Assembly (NCBI RefSeq): GCF_003931565.1
Contig: NZ_RRYI01000002.1
Coordinates: 1-64,000, forward strand
Direction of reading: 5' to 3'
Length of the DNA: 64,000 bases
DNA from: Caulobacter sp. 602-1
GTDB lineage: Bacteria > Pseudomonadota > Alphaproteobacteria > Caulobacterales > Caulobacteraceae
Part shown: positions 39,950-48,018 of the stretch, in pieces
Layout of the letters: each line of letters opens with the position of its first letter
How positions within the stretch are numbered: the stretch's first letter is position 1
Notes under the pieces: model-generated
Told to the model about the DNA's origin: nothing
Seen by the model: only the letters and a program-made list of their open reading frames with translations
Databases searched by the model: none
Translations under genes and position numbers: made by a program

Positions 39950-40240
39950 ATGACCAAGACCGCCAAACCTGTGACTGTCACCCTCAGCGCCGAGGACGCC
40001 GCCGATCTGCAGGCGCGGGTCGAGCGGGGCGAGTTCGCTTCCCTCGAGGAGGGCGTCGCGGCCGAGCTGGCCGAGCTGAACTATCGGCGGGCGGCGGAGA
40101 TCGTCGGCGGACCGGAAAAGCTCGAGGCTCTGCTGGACAAGCTGGAAGTGGTCGAGACGCAGGATCCCGCCGACTGGATCGGCGGCAAGCGTTCGCTGTC
40201 CGACATGCTGGCGGACCTGAAGGCCCAGGCCGGATCGTAG
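39950..40240 (+). CDS. Orphan ParD-like antitoxin paralogue
   Basis: 96 residues. It aligns with the antitoxin 340 bases upstream through the RHH region (VTVTLSAEDAADLQARVERG, FASLEEGVAAELAELNYRRA) and the following VGG-x-E-x-x-x-x-L, then diverges. No toxin gene follows: the next gene, 8 bases on, is an FAD-dependent oxidase. It may be a solitary antitoxin, a cross-antitoxin for the neighbouring ParE, or a regulator of the oxidase gene. The ATG at 39950 is chosen over an upstream one at 39914 because homology starts there. Confidence 0.78.
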   Translation: MTKTAKPVTVTLSAEDAADLQARVERGEFASLEEGVAAELAELNYRRAAEIVGGPEKLEALLDKLEVVETQDPADWIGGKRSLSDMLADLKAQAGS

Positions 40241-40248
40241 GCGTTCCC

Positions 40249-41373
40249 ATGGCGGATTTCGATTTCGACGCCGTCGTGGTCGGCGCGGGCGCGGTCGGGC
40301 TGGCCTGCGGTTACGCGCTCGCCAGGCGCGGCCTGATCGTCGCCGTGCTGGAGGCCGAGAGCCACATCGGCCAGGGCGTGTCGTCACGCAATTCCGAGGT
40401 GATCCACGGCGGGCTCTACTATCCGACCGGGTCGCTGAAGGCGCGGCTGTGCGTCCAGGGACGGCGGCTGCTGTACGCGTTCCTCGACACCCACGGCGTC
40501 GCCTACAAGCGCTGCGGCAAGCTGGTGGTGGCGACGTCCGACGACGAGATCCCGCGCCTCGACGCCATCTGGGATCAGGCCCTGGCCAACGATGTCGAGG
40601 GCATGGCGCGGCTGACCGGCGAGCAGGCCCGCGCCCTGGAGCCCGGCCTCAACGCCCACGCGGCGCTGCTGTCGCCGGAGAGCGGCGTCTTCGCCAGCCA
40701 CGACTACATGCTGGCCCTGCAAGGCGAGATCGAGGCCGCCGGCGGGGCGGTGGTGCTGTCGACGCCGTTCGAAGGGGCCGAAGCGCTGCCGGGGGGCGGC
40801 TTCACCGTGCGCGCGGGCGGCGCGGATCCGACCGCCCTGACCTGCCGCCTGCTGGTCACCGCGCCGGGCCTGTCGTCGCAAGCGGTCGCCGGCCGCATCG
40901 AAGGTTATCCGGCCGACCACATTCCCAAGCCCTACTACGGCAAGGGCGTCTATTTCCGCCTGACCGGCAAGGCGCCGTTCCAGCGGCTGATCTATCCGCC
41001 GCCTATCCACGGGGCGCTGGGGACCCACTACCGCAACGACCTGGGCGGCCAGGCGGTGTTCGGGCCCGACCTGGAGTATGTGCCCGCGCCCGACTATTCG
41101 GTCGATCCAGCCAAGGCCGAGGCCTTCGCCGCCTATATCCGCAAGTTCTGGCCAGGCCTGCCCGACGGCGCCCTGCAACCCGACTACGCCGGCGTGAGGC
41201 CCAAGCTGCATGGCCCCGATGAGCCGCAGCCCGACTTCCAGCTGCGCGGCGCCGAGGACCACGGCTTCGAAGGCCTGATGGCGTTGTTCGGCATCGAGAG
41301 CCCGGGCCTGACCAGTTCTTTGGCGATCGGCGAAACCGTGGCCGCGAGGCTGCTGGGGGAGCCGGCCGTCTAG
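40249..41373 (+). CDS. FAD-dependent oxidoreductase, L-2-hydroxyglutarate oxidase (LhgO)-like
   Basis: 374 residues of the DAO superfamily. The dinucleotide-binding loop VVVGAGAVGLACGYALARRG opens the protein, followed by SSRNSEVIHGGLYYPTGSLK, a conserved stretch of LhgO/YgaF proteins that oxidise L-2-hydroxyglutarate to 2-oxoglutarate. The C-terminal LFGIESPGLTSSLAIG is also characteristic. It starts 8 bases after the orphan ParD stop, so co-transcription is likely. Confidence 0.88.
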   Translation: MADFDFDAVVVGAGAVGLACGYALARRGLIVAVLEAESHIGQGVSSRNSEVIHGGLYYPTGSLKARLCVQGRRLLYAFLDTHGVAYKRCGKLVVATSDDEIPRLDAIWDQALANDVEGMARLTGEQARALEPGLNAHAALLSPESGVFASHDYMLALQGEIEAAGGAVVLSTPFEGAEALPGGGFTVRAGGADPTALTCRLLVTAPGLSSQAVAGRIEGYPADHIPKPYYGKGVYFRLTGKAPFQRLIYPPPIHGALGTHYRNDLGGQAVFGPDLEYVPAPDYSVDPAKAEAFAAYIRKFWPGLPDGALQPDYAGVRPKLHGPDEPQPDFQLRGAEDHGFEGLMALFGIESPGLTSSLAIGETVAARLLGEPAV

Positions 41374-41442
41374 CTTCGCGTTGACACTGGATCGGCGCCC
41401 GCCGATGGTCCGCCGCCTTATACGCCGCCCCCGGAGTTCGCC

Positions 41443-42498
41443 TTGACCAACCTGCTGCACGCCATGCTGGGCAAGGGTCTGGGCGGTCTGGAGCAGGTGT
41501 TTCTCGACTATCAGCCGATCCTCGAGGCCTGGGCCGCCAAGCGCGGCGGACGGTGCGTCGGCGTGGTGCGCAACGGCGGCAAGGTGGCCGCCGCGCAAGC
41601 CGGACGGACCCCGCCCCTCATCCCGATGCCGGCCTTCACCGACTGGGACCCGATCACCCTCGGCGCGGCGCGCGCCGTGGTCCGGGCGAACAGGCCGGCG
41701 ATCATCCTCAGCCACGGCCAGCGTCCGGCGCGGGTGTTCGCCAAGGCCGCCCCGGCCGGCGTCATCCAGGCCGTCTGCGTGCACAAGCCCAGCTTCGACG
41801 TGACGCCGGGGACCCACTATCTGTGCGTCGGCCAGCACCTGGCGAACCTGGCCCTGGAGCGCGGCGCGGCGGCCGATCACGTCCACGTCGTTCAGAACGC
41901 AGTGCGGCCGCCGCCAGTCCAGGCCCAGCCCTTCGCCCGCGAGGACGGGCCGGTGAAGATCGTCGCCGCCGGTCGGCTGCACGCCAAGAAGGGTTTCGAC
42001 GTCCTGATCCGCGCGGTCGGCAAGCTGCGCGCCTGGGACGTCGACGTCACCTGCGAGATCGCGGGCGAGGGCGCCGAGCGCGCCGACCTGGAGGCGCTGA
42101 TCAAGACGCTGGATCTCGATCCGTGCGTGAAGCTGGTCGGTTGGACCGACGACATCGCCGGCTTCCTGGCCACGGGCGACCTGTTCGCCTTTCCCTCGCA
42201 CCAGGAAGGCTTTCCGCTGACCCTGCTGGAGGCCATGGCGGTCGGCCTGCCGGTGGTGGCCACCGAGATCGACGGGCCGGTCGAGATCCTCGACGAGGGC
42301 GTCACCGGCCGGCTCGTGCCGGACGACGACCCCGACCGTCTGGCCGAGGCCCTGGGCGAGCTGATCAGCGACCGCGATACGGCCCAACGGCTGGGCGCGG
42401 CGGCGCGCGAACTGGTGCTGACCGAATACGGACCCGACGAACTGGCGCGGCGGCTGGAGGCCGCGCTGGACGGAATGCTCGTCAATTCTAAGGCTTGA
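41443..42498 (+). CDS. GT4-family glycosyltransferase
   Basis: 351 residues, GT-B fold. The acceptor-side loop MLGKGLGGLEQVF near the start, the RLHAKKGFDVLIRAV linker, and the donor-binding EGFPLTLLEAM with two glutamates eight residues apart are characteristic of GT4. Start is TTG at 41443, read through a CGGAG 8-9 bases upstream. The first ATG is at 41464 and would cut the loop. The sugar and acceptor are unknown and no polysaccharide cluster is adjacent. Confidence 0.9.
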   Translation: MTNLLHAMLGKGLGGLEQVFLDYQPILEAWAAKRGGRCVGVVRNGGKVAAAQAGRTPPLIPMPAFTDWDPITLGAARAVVRANRPAIILSHGQRPARVFAKAAPAGVIQAVCVHKPSFDVTPGTHYLCVGQHLANLALERGAAADHVHVVQNAVRPPPVQAQPFAREDGPVKIVAAGRLHAKKGFDVLIRAVGKLRAWDVDVTCEIAGEGAERADLEALIKTLDLDPCVKLVGWTDDIAGFLATGDLFAFPSHQEGFPLTLLEAMAVGLPVVATEIDGPVEILDEGVTGRLVPDDDPDRLAEALGELISDRDTAQRLGAAARELVLTEYGPDELARRLEAALDGMLVNSKA

Positions 42499-42542
42499 TG
42501 CCAACCGCGCTCGGGAGTATGACCCCCGTCCGTCCTGGCTAT

Positions 42543-42619
42543 GGCTGGGTAGCTCAGATGGTTAGAGCGGTGGATTCATAACCCACAGGTCGGCGGTTCG
42601 ATCCCGCCCCCCGCCACCA
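42543..42619 (+). tRNA. tRNA-Met (CAT anticodon), elongator type
   Basis: 77 bases folding into a cloverleaf with an encoded CCA (42617-42619). D-stem GCTC/GAGC, anticodon loop TTCATAA (CAT), T-arm GGCGG-TTCGATC-CCGCC. Pair 1-72 is G-C, so it is not the initiator, which has an unpaired first base. A T-C mismatch occurs at acceptor position 4-69 and an A-C mismatch at 31-39. Confidence 0.9.
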
Positions 42620-42646
42620 GGACGGAGTACTTTCTCCTTAGAATTC

Positions 42647-42682
42647 AAAGGCGACCGAGGCCTAAGCCCCGACCGCCTTTTT
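42647..42682 (+). terminator. Terminator after tRNA-Met overlapping the brnA 3' end
   Basis: The stem AAAGGCG (42647-42653) pairs with CGCCTTT (42674-42680), with a partly paired interior and a following T-run (TTTTT, 42678-42682). It ends the tRNA transcript and includes the last codons and stop of the convergent brnA gene. Confidence 0.6.
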
Positions 42683-42943
42683 AAGGATTTCGTTCGCGCG
42701 GCTCTGCCAGCCTGGGCCCCCTTCACGAAGCTTTTCGAGCACGTCTTGGTCGAGCCTCAGGGTGACCTGCTGTTTAGGGCGATCGGACTTCGGACGCCCC
42801 GGCCGTGTTAGCGTACCGTTGGCCGGCCTGATGACTTTCCCGCCGATACGGAGCTCTGCGCGCTCAAACTGTTCGTCGGTCCATTCAGGAGCATCATCCG
42901 GATCGATCCAAGAGTTCTCCGAATTTGCTTTGTTCTCGGGCAT
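42662..42943 (-). CDS. brnA: BrnA-family antitoxin
   Basis: 93 residues. The ERAELRIGGKVIRPANGT block and the basic DRPKQQVTLRLDQDVLEKLREG with the C-terminal RANEILKKAV are typical of BrnA, a ribbon-helix-helix antitoxin that represses its own operon. It overlaps the toxin gene by 50 bases and is translated after it, the standard BrnT-BrnA order. Base composition here is lower in GC than in neighbouring genes, suggesting acquisition. Confidence 0.9.
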   Translation of the reverse strand: MPENKANSENSWIDPDDAPEWTDEQFERAELRIGGKVIRPANGTLTRPGRPKSDRPKQQVTLRLDQDVLEKLREGGPGWQSRANEILKKAVGA

Positions 42944-43175
42944 TGCACTTCCTCATCGAGATGATGCGACGTGCTCCCCCGCGCGGCGTCCAAACAACCA
43001 TAACTAGGCCCCCGCCAAGCAGACCGATCGTTTGAAATCGTTCTTCTCCATAATCTCTGCGATCATCGAGAATTGTAAACGTGATCCCTTCGAAAAGGGA
43101 TGCCGCATCGGCGAAGTCTAAATCTCGATACTCTAGTGTCCGTTGACGTTTCTCATCGTCAAATTCAATTTCCAT
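42894..43175 (-). CDS. brnT: BrnT-family ribonuclease toxin
   Basis: 93 residues. It begins with the family's IEFDDEKRQRTLEYRDLDFADA, then DDRRDYGEERFQTIGLL, and ends with VVWTPRGGARRIISMRKCNARE, with the conserved arginine/serine stretch RRIISMRKCN. BrnT is an RNase toxin that blocks translation under stress. It is encoded first on the minus strand with the antitoxin overlapping its 3' end. Confidence 0.92.
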   Translation of the reverse strand: MEIEFDDEKRQRTLEYRDLDFADAASLFEGITFTILDDRRDYGEERFQTIGLLGGGLVMVVWTPRGGARRIISMRKCNAREQSKFGELLDRSG

Positions 43176-43259
43176 TTTCGGAAAATACCTTTTCCACGTC
43201 TTCGAATAGCCTCTCGGTCATTCGCTCGCATGGCAGCCCCCGTTGAGAATGGAATGATT

Positions 43260-43291
43260 TTTGTAGCTACATAAACTCATTGAGTCAATGA
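43260..43291 (-). promoter_or_regulatory. brnTA promoter with overlapping palindromes
   Basis: Minus-strand -35 TTGACT (43288-43283), 17-base spacer and -10 TACAAA (43265-43260). A perfect palindrome TCATTGA-C-TCAATGA (43277-43291) covers the -35, and a second, TGTAGCTACA (43262-43271), overlaps the -10 edge. This fits an autorepressed antitoxin operon. Confidence 0.6.
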
Positions 43292-43375
43292 TTTTCCGTA
43301 GTTCAAAAATTGTAAGGCGCGCTCATGTGTGCAGAGCGCACCGCAACGCCGCCGCCCATGATCCGTTCTCGCCCC

Positions 43376-43837
43376 ATGGCGCGCGCTCCCAAGGTCTTTA
43401 CGTGGTCGGACGGCTTCCATCGCTACACGGTGGCGGCGACCTCGCGCGCCAAGGCTCTGGCCGCCTGGGAGACGGATCGGGATCTGTTCAAGGAAGGCGT
43501 CGCCGAGGAAGCGCCCGATGCGCCCGACGCCAAGGCGGCCCTGGCCGCGGCGGGCGCGGTGATCCGGCGGGCCGAGGGCGGTTTGAAGTCGGCGGTCGAC
43601 AGGCTTCCGAAGGCCAGGCCGAAACCGAAGGTCGACAGTCAGGCCGAGACCGCGCGGAAGAAGGCGCTCGCGGAGGCCGAAGCCGCGCTCGACGCCGCCG
43701 AAGCCGAACAACGCGACGCCGAGGCCGACCTTGAGCGCCGTCGGCGCGCGCTCGACGCCGAGGCCGCCGCGATCAGCGGCTCCTGGGCGAAGCGGCGCGC
43801 TGCCCTGGAAAAGACCATCGCGCGTCAGCGACGGTGA
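43376..43837 (+). CDS. Conserved hypothetical protein with alanine/arginine-rich coiled coil
   Basis: 153 residues from ATG 43376. The first ~55 residues (RAPKVFTWSDGFHRYTVAAT ... AAWETDRDLFKEG) form a small domain seen in alphaproteobacterial proteins of unknown function. The rest is charged and alanine-rich (ARKKALAEAEAALDAAEAEQ) and probably coiled coil. Upstream ATGs at 43325 and 43358 are in frame, but homology begins at MARAPK. Its 3' end overlaps the convergent GDPD gene by 65 bases. Confidence 0.65.
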   Translation: MARAPKVFTWSDGFHRYTVAATSRAKALAAWETDRDLFKEGVAEEAPDAPDAKAALAAAGAVIRRAEGGLKSAVDRLPKARPKPKVDSQAETARKKALAEAEAALDAAEAEQRDAEADLERRRRALDAEAAAISGSWAKRRAALEKTIARQRR

Positions 43838-44777
43838 TCGTTGCGCCGCCGCGCAGGCCCTGCCCGTCGAGATAGTCGAGCAGAGCCGCCGGATAGTCAG
43901 TCTGGACGACGCTGACGCCCTGCGCGATCAGGCCGCCCCAGGCCTTGGCGGGATCGATCAGGGCGCGCCGATCACCGGCCGCGTTGGCTAGTCCCTTCAG
44001 ACCCTTGCCGGCCAGGGCGTTGGTCCAGAGGCGGACGCCGGCGGCGCGGGCGGCGTCGCGCACGGCCACGAAGCCATTCTTTTTCACGCCATCCAGCTCG
44101 ATGGCCGGGATCGCCCGCGCGCCGGACGCCTGGGCGGTGGTGATCGCCGCCAACTGGCCGGCGCGCGGGGCGCCCTTGCCGCCAATGATCGGCATGAAGG
44201 CCAGGTTCTTGTAGAGCGGCAGGTCCGCGATCGGCGGTGCGCCCAGGCCGGCCCGGGCCTTGAACAGCACCCAGTCGGCGGCGTCGACATCATGCACCAG
44301 GCGGGCGACCTGTGCGGGCGAGCCTTGCTTCAGGTCGAGATTGACCAGGATGCGGCCGCGGGCCGCCTTGAGGAAGGCGCTCAAGGTGGGCGGCGCGGAG
44401 TCGGTGGCCTGGTCGCCGGCCTTCAGGCGCAGGGCCTGCAGCTCGCCCAAGGTCAGATCCGCCACCCTTCCCTTGCCCGTGGTGGTCCGGTCGACCTTGG
44501 CGTCATGCATGAGCACCAGGGCGCCGTCCTGGGTGCGGCGCACGTCGACCTCGACCACGTCGACGCCCAGGGCGATGCAGCGCTCCAGGGCGGCGAGGGA
44601 GTTCTCCGGGACGGCGCTGGTCAGGCCGCGCGACGGGGCGGGCGCGTGGCAGGCGCGGTGGGCTACGACCATGACGCCGTCGGTCGGGTCATAGAGGCGT
44701 TCGCGCGGGTCGGCGGCATGCGCCGAACCGGCCATGGTTCCGATGGCGAGAGCGATCGAAAGCGCGCCAAGTCGCAT
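43773..44777 (-). CDS. Secreted glycerophosphodiester phosphodiesterase
   Basis: 334 residues with a signal peptide (MRLGALSIALAIGTMAGSA, cleaved near AHAAD). The GDPD TIM-barrel motifs are VVAHRACHAP (the usual G of HRG is A), PENSLAALERCIALGVDVVE, DVRRTQDGALVLMHDAKVDR with the second catalytic His. It hydrolyses glycerophosphodiesters to glycerol-3-phosphate in the periplasm. The start at 44777 follows GGGGAA. Its last 22 codons overlap the convergent gene. Confidence 0.9.
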   Translation of the reverse strand: MRLGALSIALAIGTMAGSAHAADPRERLYDPTDGVMVVAHRACHAPAPSRGLTSAVPENSLAALERCIALGVDVVEVDVRRTQDGALVLMHDAKVDRTTTGKGRVADLTLGELQALRLKAGDQATDSAPPTLSAFLKAARGRILVNLDLKQGSPAQVARLVHDVDAADWVLFKARAGLGAPPIADLPLYKNLAFMPIIGGKGAPRAGQLAAITTAQASGARAIPAIELDGVKKNGFVAVRDAARAAGVRLWTNALAGKGLKGLANAAGDRRALIDPAKAWGGLIAQGVSVVQTDYPAALLDYLDGQGLRGGATITVADARWSFPGQRAASPRSR

Positions 44778-44919
44778 GGTCCAAGTTCCCCAGCCCTTAC
44801 CGCTAGATCGCCGATTCACGCGACAGGCGTGCGGCGGTTCGGACTCATTGGGATGACGTCACCGGAGAGGCCGCGCCTCAGGCTTTCCGATGCGCCAAGT
44901 TGTCCCGCGCGGGCCGGCC

Positions 44920-46323
44920 CTAGACCTTTCGGAAACCCCGCAGGACGTTGGCCTCGGTGCTGAGCTGCAGCTTGGCGTAGTCGATGCGCGGCGTGTCCGA
45001 GAAGATCAGGTAATAGTACTTCATCTGCTCGGACCACCAGTATCCTGGGCAGTTGTCGCCCTGGGTCATCGGCTTGGTCGTGATGTCCTTCAGAGCGGTG
45101 TAGCCATAGGCGGCGCGGCTGGTCGCCTTCATCTCGCGATAGTGGATCGCCGTCAGCTGGCGATAGCGGTCGTCGCGGTCCAGCAGCCACAGGTTCAGGC
45201 AGGCGTCGGCATATTCGGGGCGCAGGCCGGTGGCCTTGCGGCGCGCCTGGCGGGTGGCGATGTCGATCGATTCCGGAATGACGCCGTACAGGGCCTGCAT
45301 CTCGGTGAACGAGGCCAGGTAGTCGTCGCCCTCCGTCTTGAAGCCGACCTGGGCCAGCAGGCCGGCATAGTAGGCGGCCAGCTCGCTCTGGGAGGTGTTC
45401 AGCACCGCGCCGGTCTCGTAGTCGACCATCGGGAACCACAGGCGGCCGTCATAGCGCTTGGCCTGGTGGGCCAGCTGGGCGGCCGTGACCTCCTGCGCCC
45501 AGCGCTTGCAGTCCTCGTCGCCGAACAGCTCCCAGGCGTCCCACAGATATTCGTAGAAGCTGTCAGCGTAGATATCGATGCTGGCCGTGCGGCTGATCCA
45601 CTCGCCCGTACGCGCATCGATGTTGGCGGCCATCAGGCCGATCTTCGAGCGCTTGTCGAGCGCGTGCTTCATGGCCTTCTTGGCGACGTCGAAATAGCGC
45701 TTGTCGCCGGTCAGCTGGCTGAGCACGCCGAACTCGGTGATGTAGGTGCCGATCTCGGCCAGGTTGGTTTCGGGATCGCGGACCGCGCCGGTCTTCAGGT
45801 TCACATAACGCCAGGGCAGGCCGTGGGGCGAGGCGTCGAACGCCTTCAGCAGACGGTCGGCCAGGTCCTTGGCCTTGGCCAGCAGTACGGGATCGCCGCA
45901 GGCCAGGTGGGCCGAGATCAGGCCGCCGACCAGACGGATATTGGTCTCGAAGACCTGGGCCTCGCCATTGACGTCGAAGTCCAGCGACGACTTCACCCAG
46001 TCGACGCCGGCCTGGAACTCGGCGTCCAGGCCCATGATCCACAGGGTGTCCAGCGCCTCGACCAGGGAGAGGCCCAGATCATGACCCTCGACGAAGAACG
46101 ACTGCGACGTGCCGCTGACGGGATTGATCTCGTCCTTGCCCCAGGCCTTGGCGACATAGCCCTGCCAGGCCCATTGGAATTCCTTGCGGACGTCGGCGGC
46201 CAGCGCCTTCCAGTCTTCCTTGGGCGCACCCTTCTTGGGCGCGGCGGCGGCCAAGCCAGGCGCGAGGCCGGCGGCGGCGAGGGCGGCGAAGGCGGAGCGG
46301 CGGGTGAGTCGAGCGGGCGTCAT
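44920..46323 (-). CDS. GH47 alpha-1,2-mannosidase
   Basis: 467 residues. A twin-arginine leader (LTRRSAFAALAAAGLAPG) suggests Tat export. GH47 (alpha/alpha)7 signatures include SLVEALDTLWIMGLDAEF, VFETNIRLVGGLISAH, NLAEIGTYITEFGVLS, YEYLWDAW, GLRPEYADACLNLW and the C-terminal STEANVLRGF, where the Thr of the TEA motif normally binds the catalytic calcium. The family trims mannose from glycoproteins in eukaryotes and is uncommon in bacteria; Caulobacter members have been studied structurally. The secreted location suggests degradation of host or fungal high-mannose glycans. Confidence 0.94.
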   Translation of the reverse strand: MTPARLTRRSAFAALAAAGLAPGLAAAAPKKGAPKEDWKALAADVRKEFQWAWQGYVAKAWGKDEINPVSGTSQSFFVEGHDLGLSLVEALDTLWIMGLDAEFQAGVDWVKSSLDFDVNGEAQVFETNIRLVGGLISAHLACGDPVLLAKAKDLADRLLKAFDASPHGLPWRYVNLKTGAVRDPETNLAEIGTYITEFGVLSQLTGDKRYFDVAKKAMKHALDKRSKIGLMAANIDARTGEWISRTASIDIYADSFYEYLWDAWELFGDEDCKRWAQEVTAAQLAHQAKRYDGRLWFPMVDYETGAVLNTSQSELAAYYAGLLAQVGFKTEGDDYLASFTEMQALYGVIPESIDIATRQARRKATGLRPEYADACLNLWLLDRDDRYRQLTAIHYREMKATSRAAYGYTALKDITTKPMTQGDNCPGYWWSEQMKYYYLIFSDTPRIDYAKLQLSTEANVLRGFRKV

Positions 46324-46487
46324 GGCCCCAACCTAGCGGCGACCGAAGGCTTGAGCGAGGGGAAGACGGTGGGACGCCGGCCGGGATCACGACTTCCCGG
46401 CCGGCGAGGAGACTGGCGGTTGGGCGCGCCAGGGGCCCCTTGAAACCTAGGACGCCGCGGCCGGCGACGACCCGCCATAAGCTTGGC

Positions 46488-47918
46488 CTAAAGTTTCGAG
46501 GTCTCGTTCGCCGGGGTCTCCGGCAGGCGGGCGCGCAGGGTGCAGCTCAGGCCTTCGGGGCGATAGTCCATGGTGGCCGCGCCCTTCAGTTCGCCGCCCA
46601 GGCTGCGTTCGATCAGGCGCGAGCCGAAGCCCTTTCGCGTGGGCGCCGCCACCGGAGGGCCGCCGGTCTCGGTCCAGACGACCTCCAGCGCACGGTCGTC
46701 GGGAGCGTAGGTCCAAGACAGACTCACGCGGCCGGCGGCATTGGACAGCGACCCGTATTTCAGGGCGTTGGTGGCCATTTCATGAAGGATCAGCGCCATG
46801 GTCAGCGCGCCGCCCGGCTGCAGGCGCACGGCGGGGCCGTCGATCGCGAAGCGCGCGCCGGTCTGGTCGAAGGGGCGCAGGGCGCGCTCGACCACTTCGC
46901 GCAGCTCCGCGCCGTGCCAGCTCTCGCGGGTCAGGATGTCGTGCACGCCCGACAGACCCAGCAGGCGCGCCTCGAACTTCTCGAAGGCCACGACCGGATC
47001 GGGCTCGTTGCGCAGGGTCTGGGCGGCCATCGACTGGACGGTGGCCAGGGTGTTCTTCACCCGATGGTTCAGTTCGTTGATCAGCAGGCGAAGCTGGCTC
47101 TGGTGGCGCGCCTGGGCGTCCTCGGCCTCCTTGCGGACGCTGATGTCGGAGATGATCGCCAGGATGTAGGCGGGTTGGCCGTCGACGCGCACCATCGAGG
47201 CGGTCAGGTGGATCCAGAGGTCGCTATCGCCCACCAGAAACCGCCGTTCGGCCGCGCAGGTCTCGATCTCGCCCGACAGCAGGGCCGCGCTCGACAGGAG
47301 CGTTTCATCCAGCACGCCCGGATGCACGAGGCTCTGCAGCGACACACCCAGCAGGGCCTCACGATCGCGCCGCAGCAGGGCGCAGAAGCTGTCATTGGCT
47401 TCCAGGATCTCACCGGTGGGTGTCAGCCGCGCCACGCCCATGGCGGCCTGATCGAAGACGGCGCGGTAGCGGGCCTCGGCGGCCTCCAGCTTCAGGCGGG
47501 CCTCGATATTGGCGGTGACCACCTCGGTATAGAGGACCAGCCCCCCGATTTCGCCGGCCCCGTCGTCGGTGGGATCCGTGCGCCAGGGCGCCATCGACCA
47601 GCGGATCCACTCGGTGCGGCCGTCGCGGTCGACATAGGGATCGCCTTCGTGGCGCAGTTCGACGCCTTCGGCGAGGACGCGGGCGTGCAGGTCGCGCCAC
47701 TTTTGCGGGATCTCTGGGAAGACGTCGTAATGCTGGCGGCCGATCAGCGGCATGTCGGGCGGCAGGCGCTGGTCGGTCAGGTACTGCCGAGAGGCGGCCA
47801 GGTAGCGCATCTGGTTGTCGAAGATCGCGATGCCCAAAGGCGCGTGCTTCAGCGCCGTGGTGACGCTGGGCGACCCGGCCATTTGAGGCCTGGACTGGGG
47901 CGGCGCTTCTTTGCTCAT
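46488..47918 (-). CDS. PAS-PAS HWE-family sensor histidine kinase
   Basis: 476 residues, soluble. Two PAS domains (about 20-135 and 150-265) come before an HWE H-box at 281-290 (NELNHRVKNT, His285), followed by the family-specific WxE motif (VVWTETGGPP) and a terminal ATPase loop GFGSRLIERSLGG. HWE kinases are common in alphaproteobacteria and often sense light or energy state. No receiver is attached. Confidence 0.93.
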   Translation of the reverse strand: MSKEAPPQSRPQMAGSPSVTTALKHAPLGIAIFDNQMRYLAASRQYLTDQRLPPDMPLIGRQHYDVFPEIPQKWRDLHARVLAEGVELRHEGDPYVDRDGRTEWIRWSMAPWRTDPTDDGAGEIGGLVLYTEVVTANIEARLKLEAAEARYRAVFDQAAMGVARLTPTGEILEANDSFCALLRRDREALLGVSLQSLVHPGVLDETLLSSAALLSGEIETCAAERRFLVGDSDLWIHLTASMVRVDGQPAYILAIISDISVRKEAEDAQARHQSQLRLLINELNHRVKNTLATVQSMAAQTLRNEPDPVVAFEKFEARLLGLSGVHDILTRESWHGAELREVVERALRPFDQTGARFAIDGPAVRLQPGGALTMALILHEMATNALKYGSLSNAAGRVSLSWTYAPDDRALEVVWTETGGPPVAAPTRKGFGSRLIERSLGGELKGAATMDYRPEGLSCTLRARLPETPANETSKL

Positions 47919-48018
47919 CGCGCCTTATGGTAGCGGTCTCGGTCGCCACCGGCGCTGAATTTCCCGTGACAGGTTGTTGGACGAATTGCCGCACCTGCCA
48001 GGGCGAAGCGAGCGGTGC

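Noticed and set aside
42543..43324. A full integrative island using tRNA-Met as attachment site
   Set aside because: No integrase is present and I found no direct repeat of the tRNA 3' end on the far side of brnTA. Only the small toxin-antitoxin module is supported.
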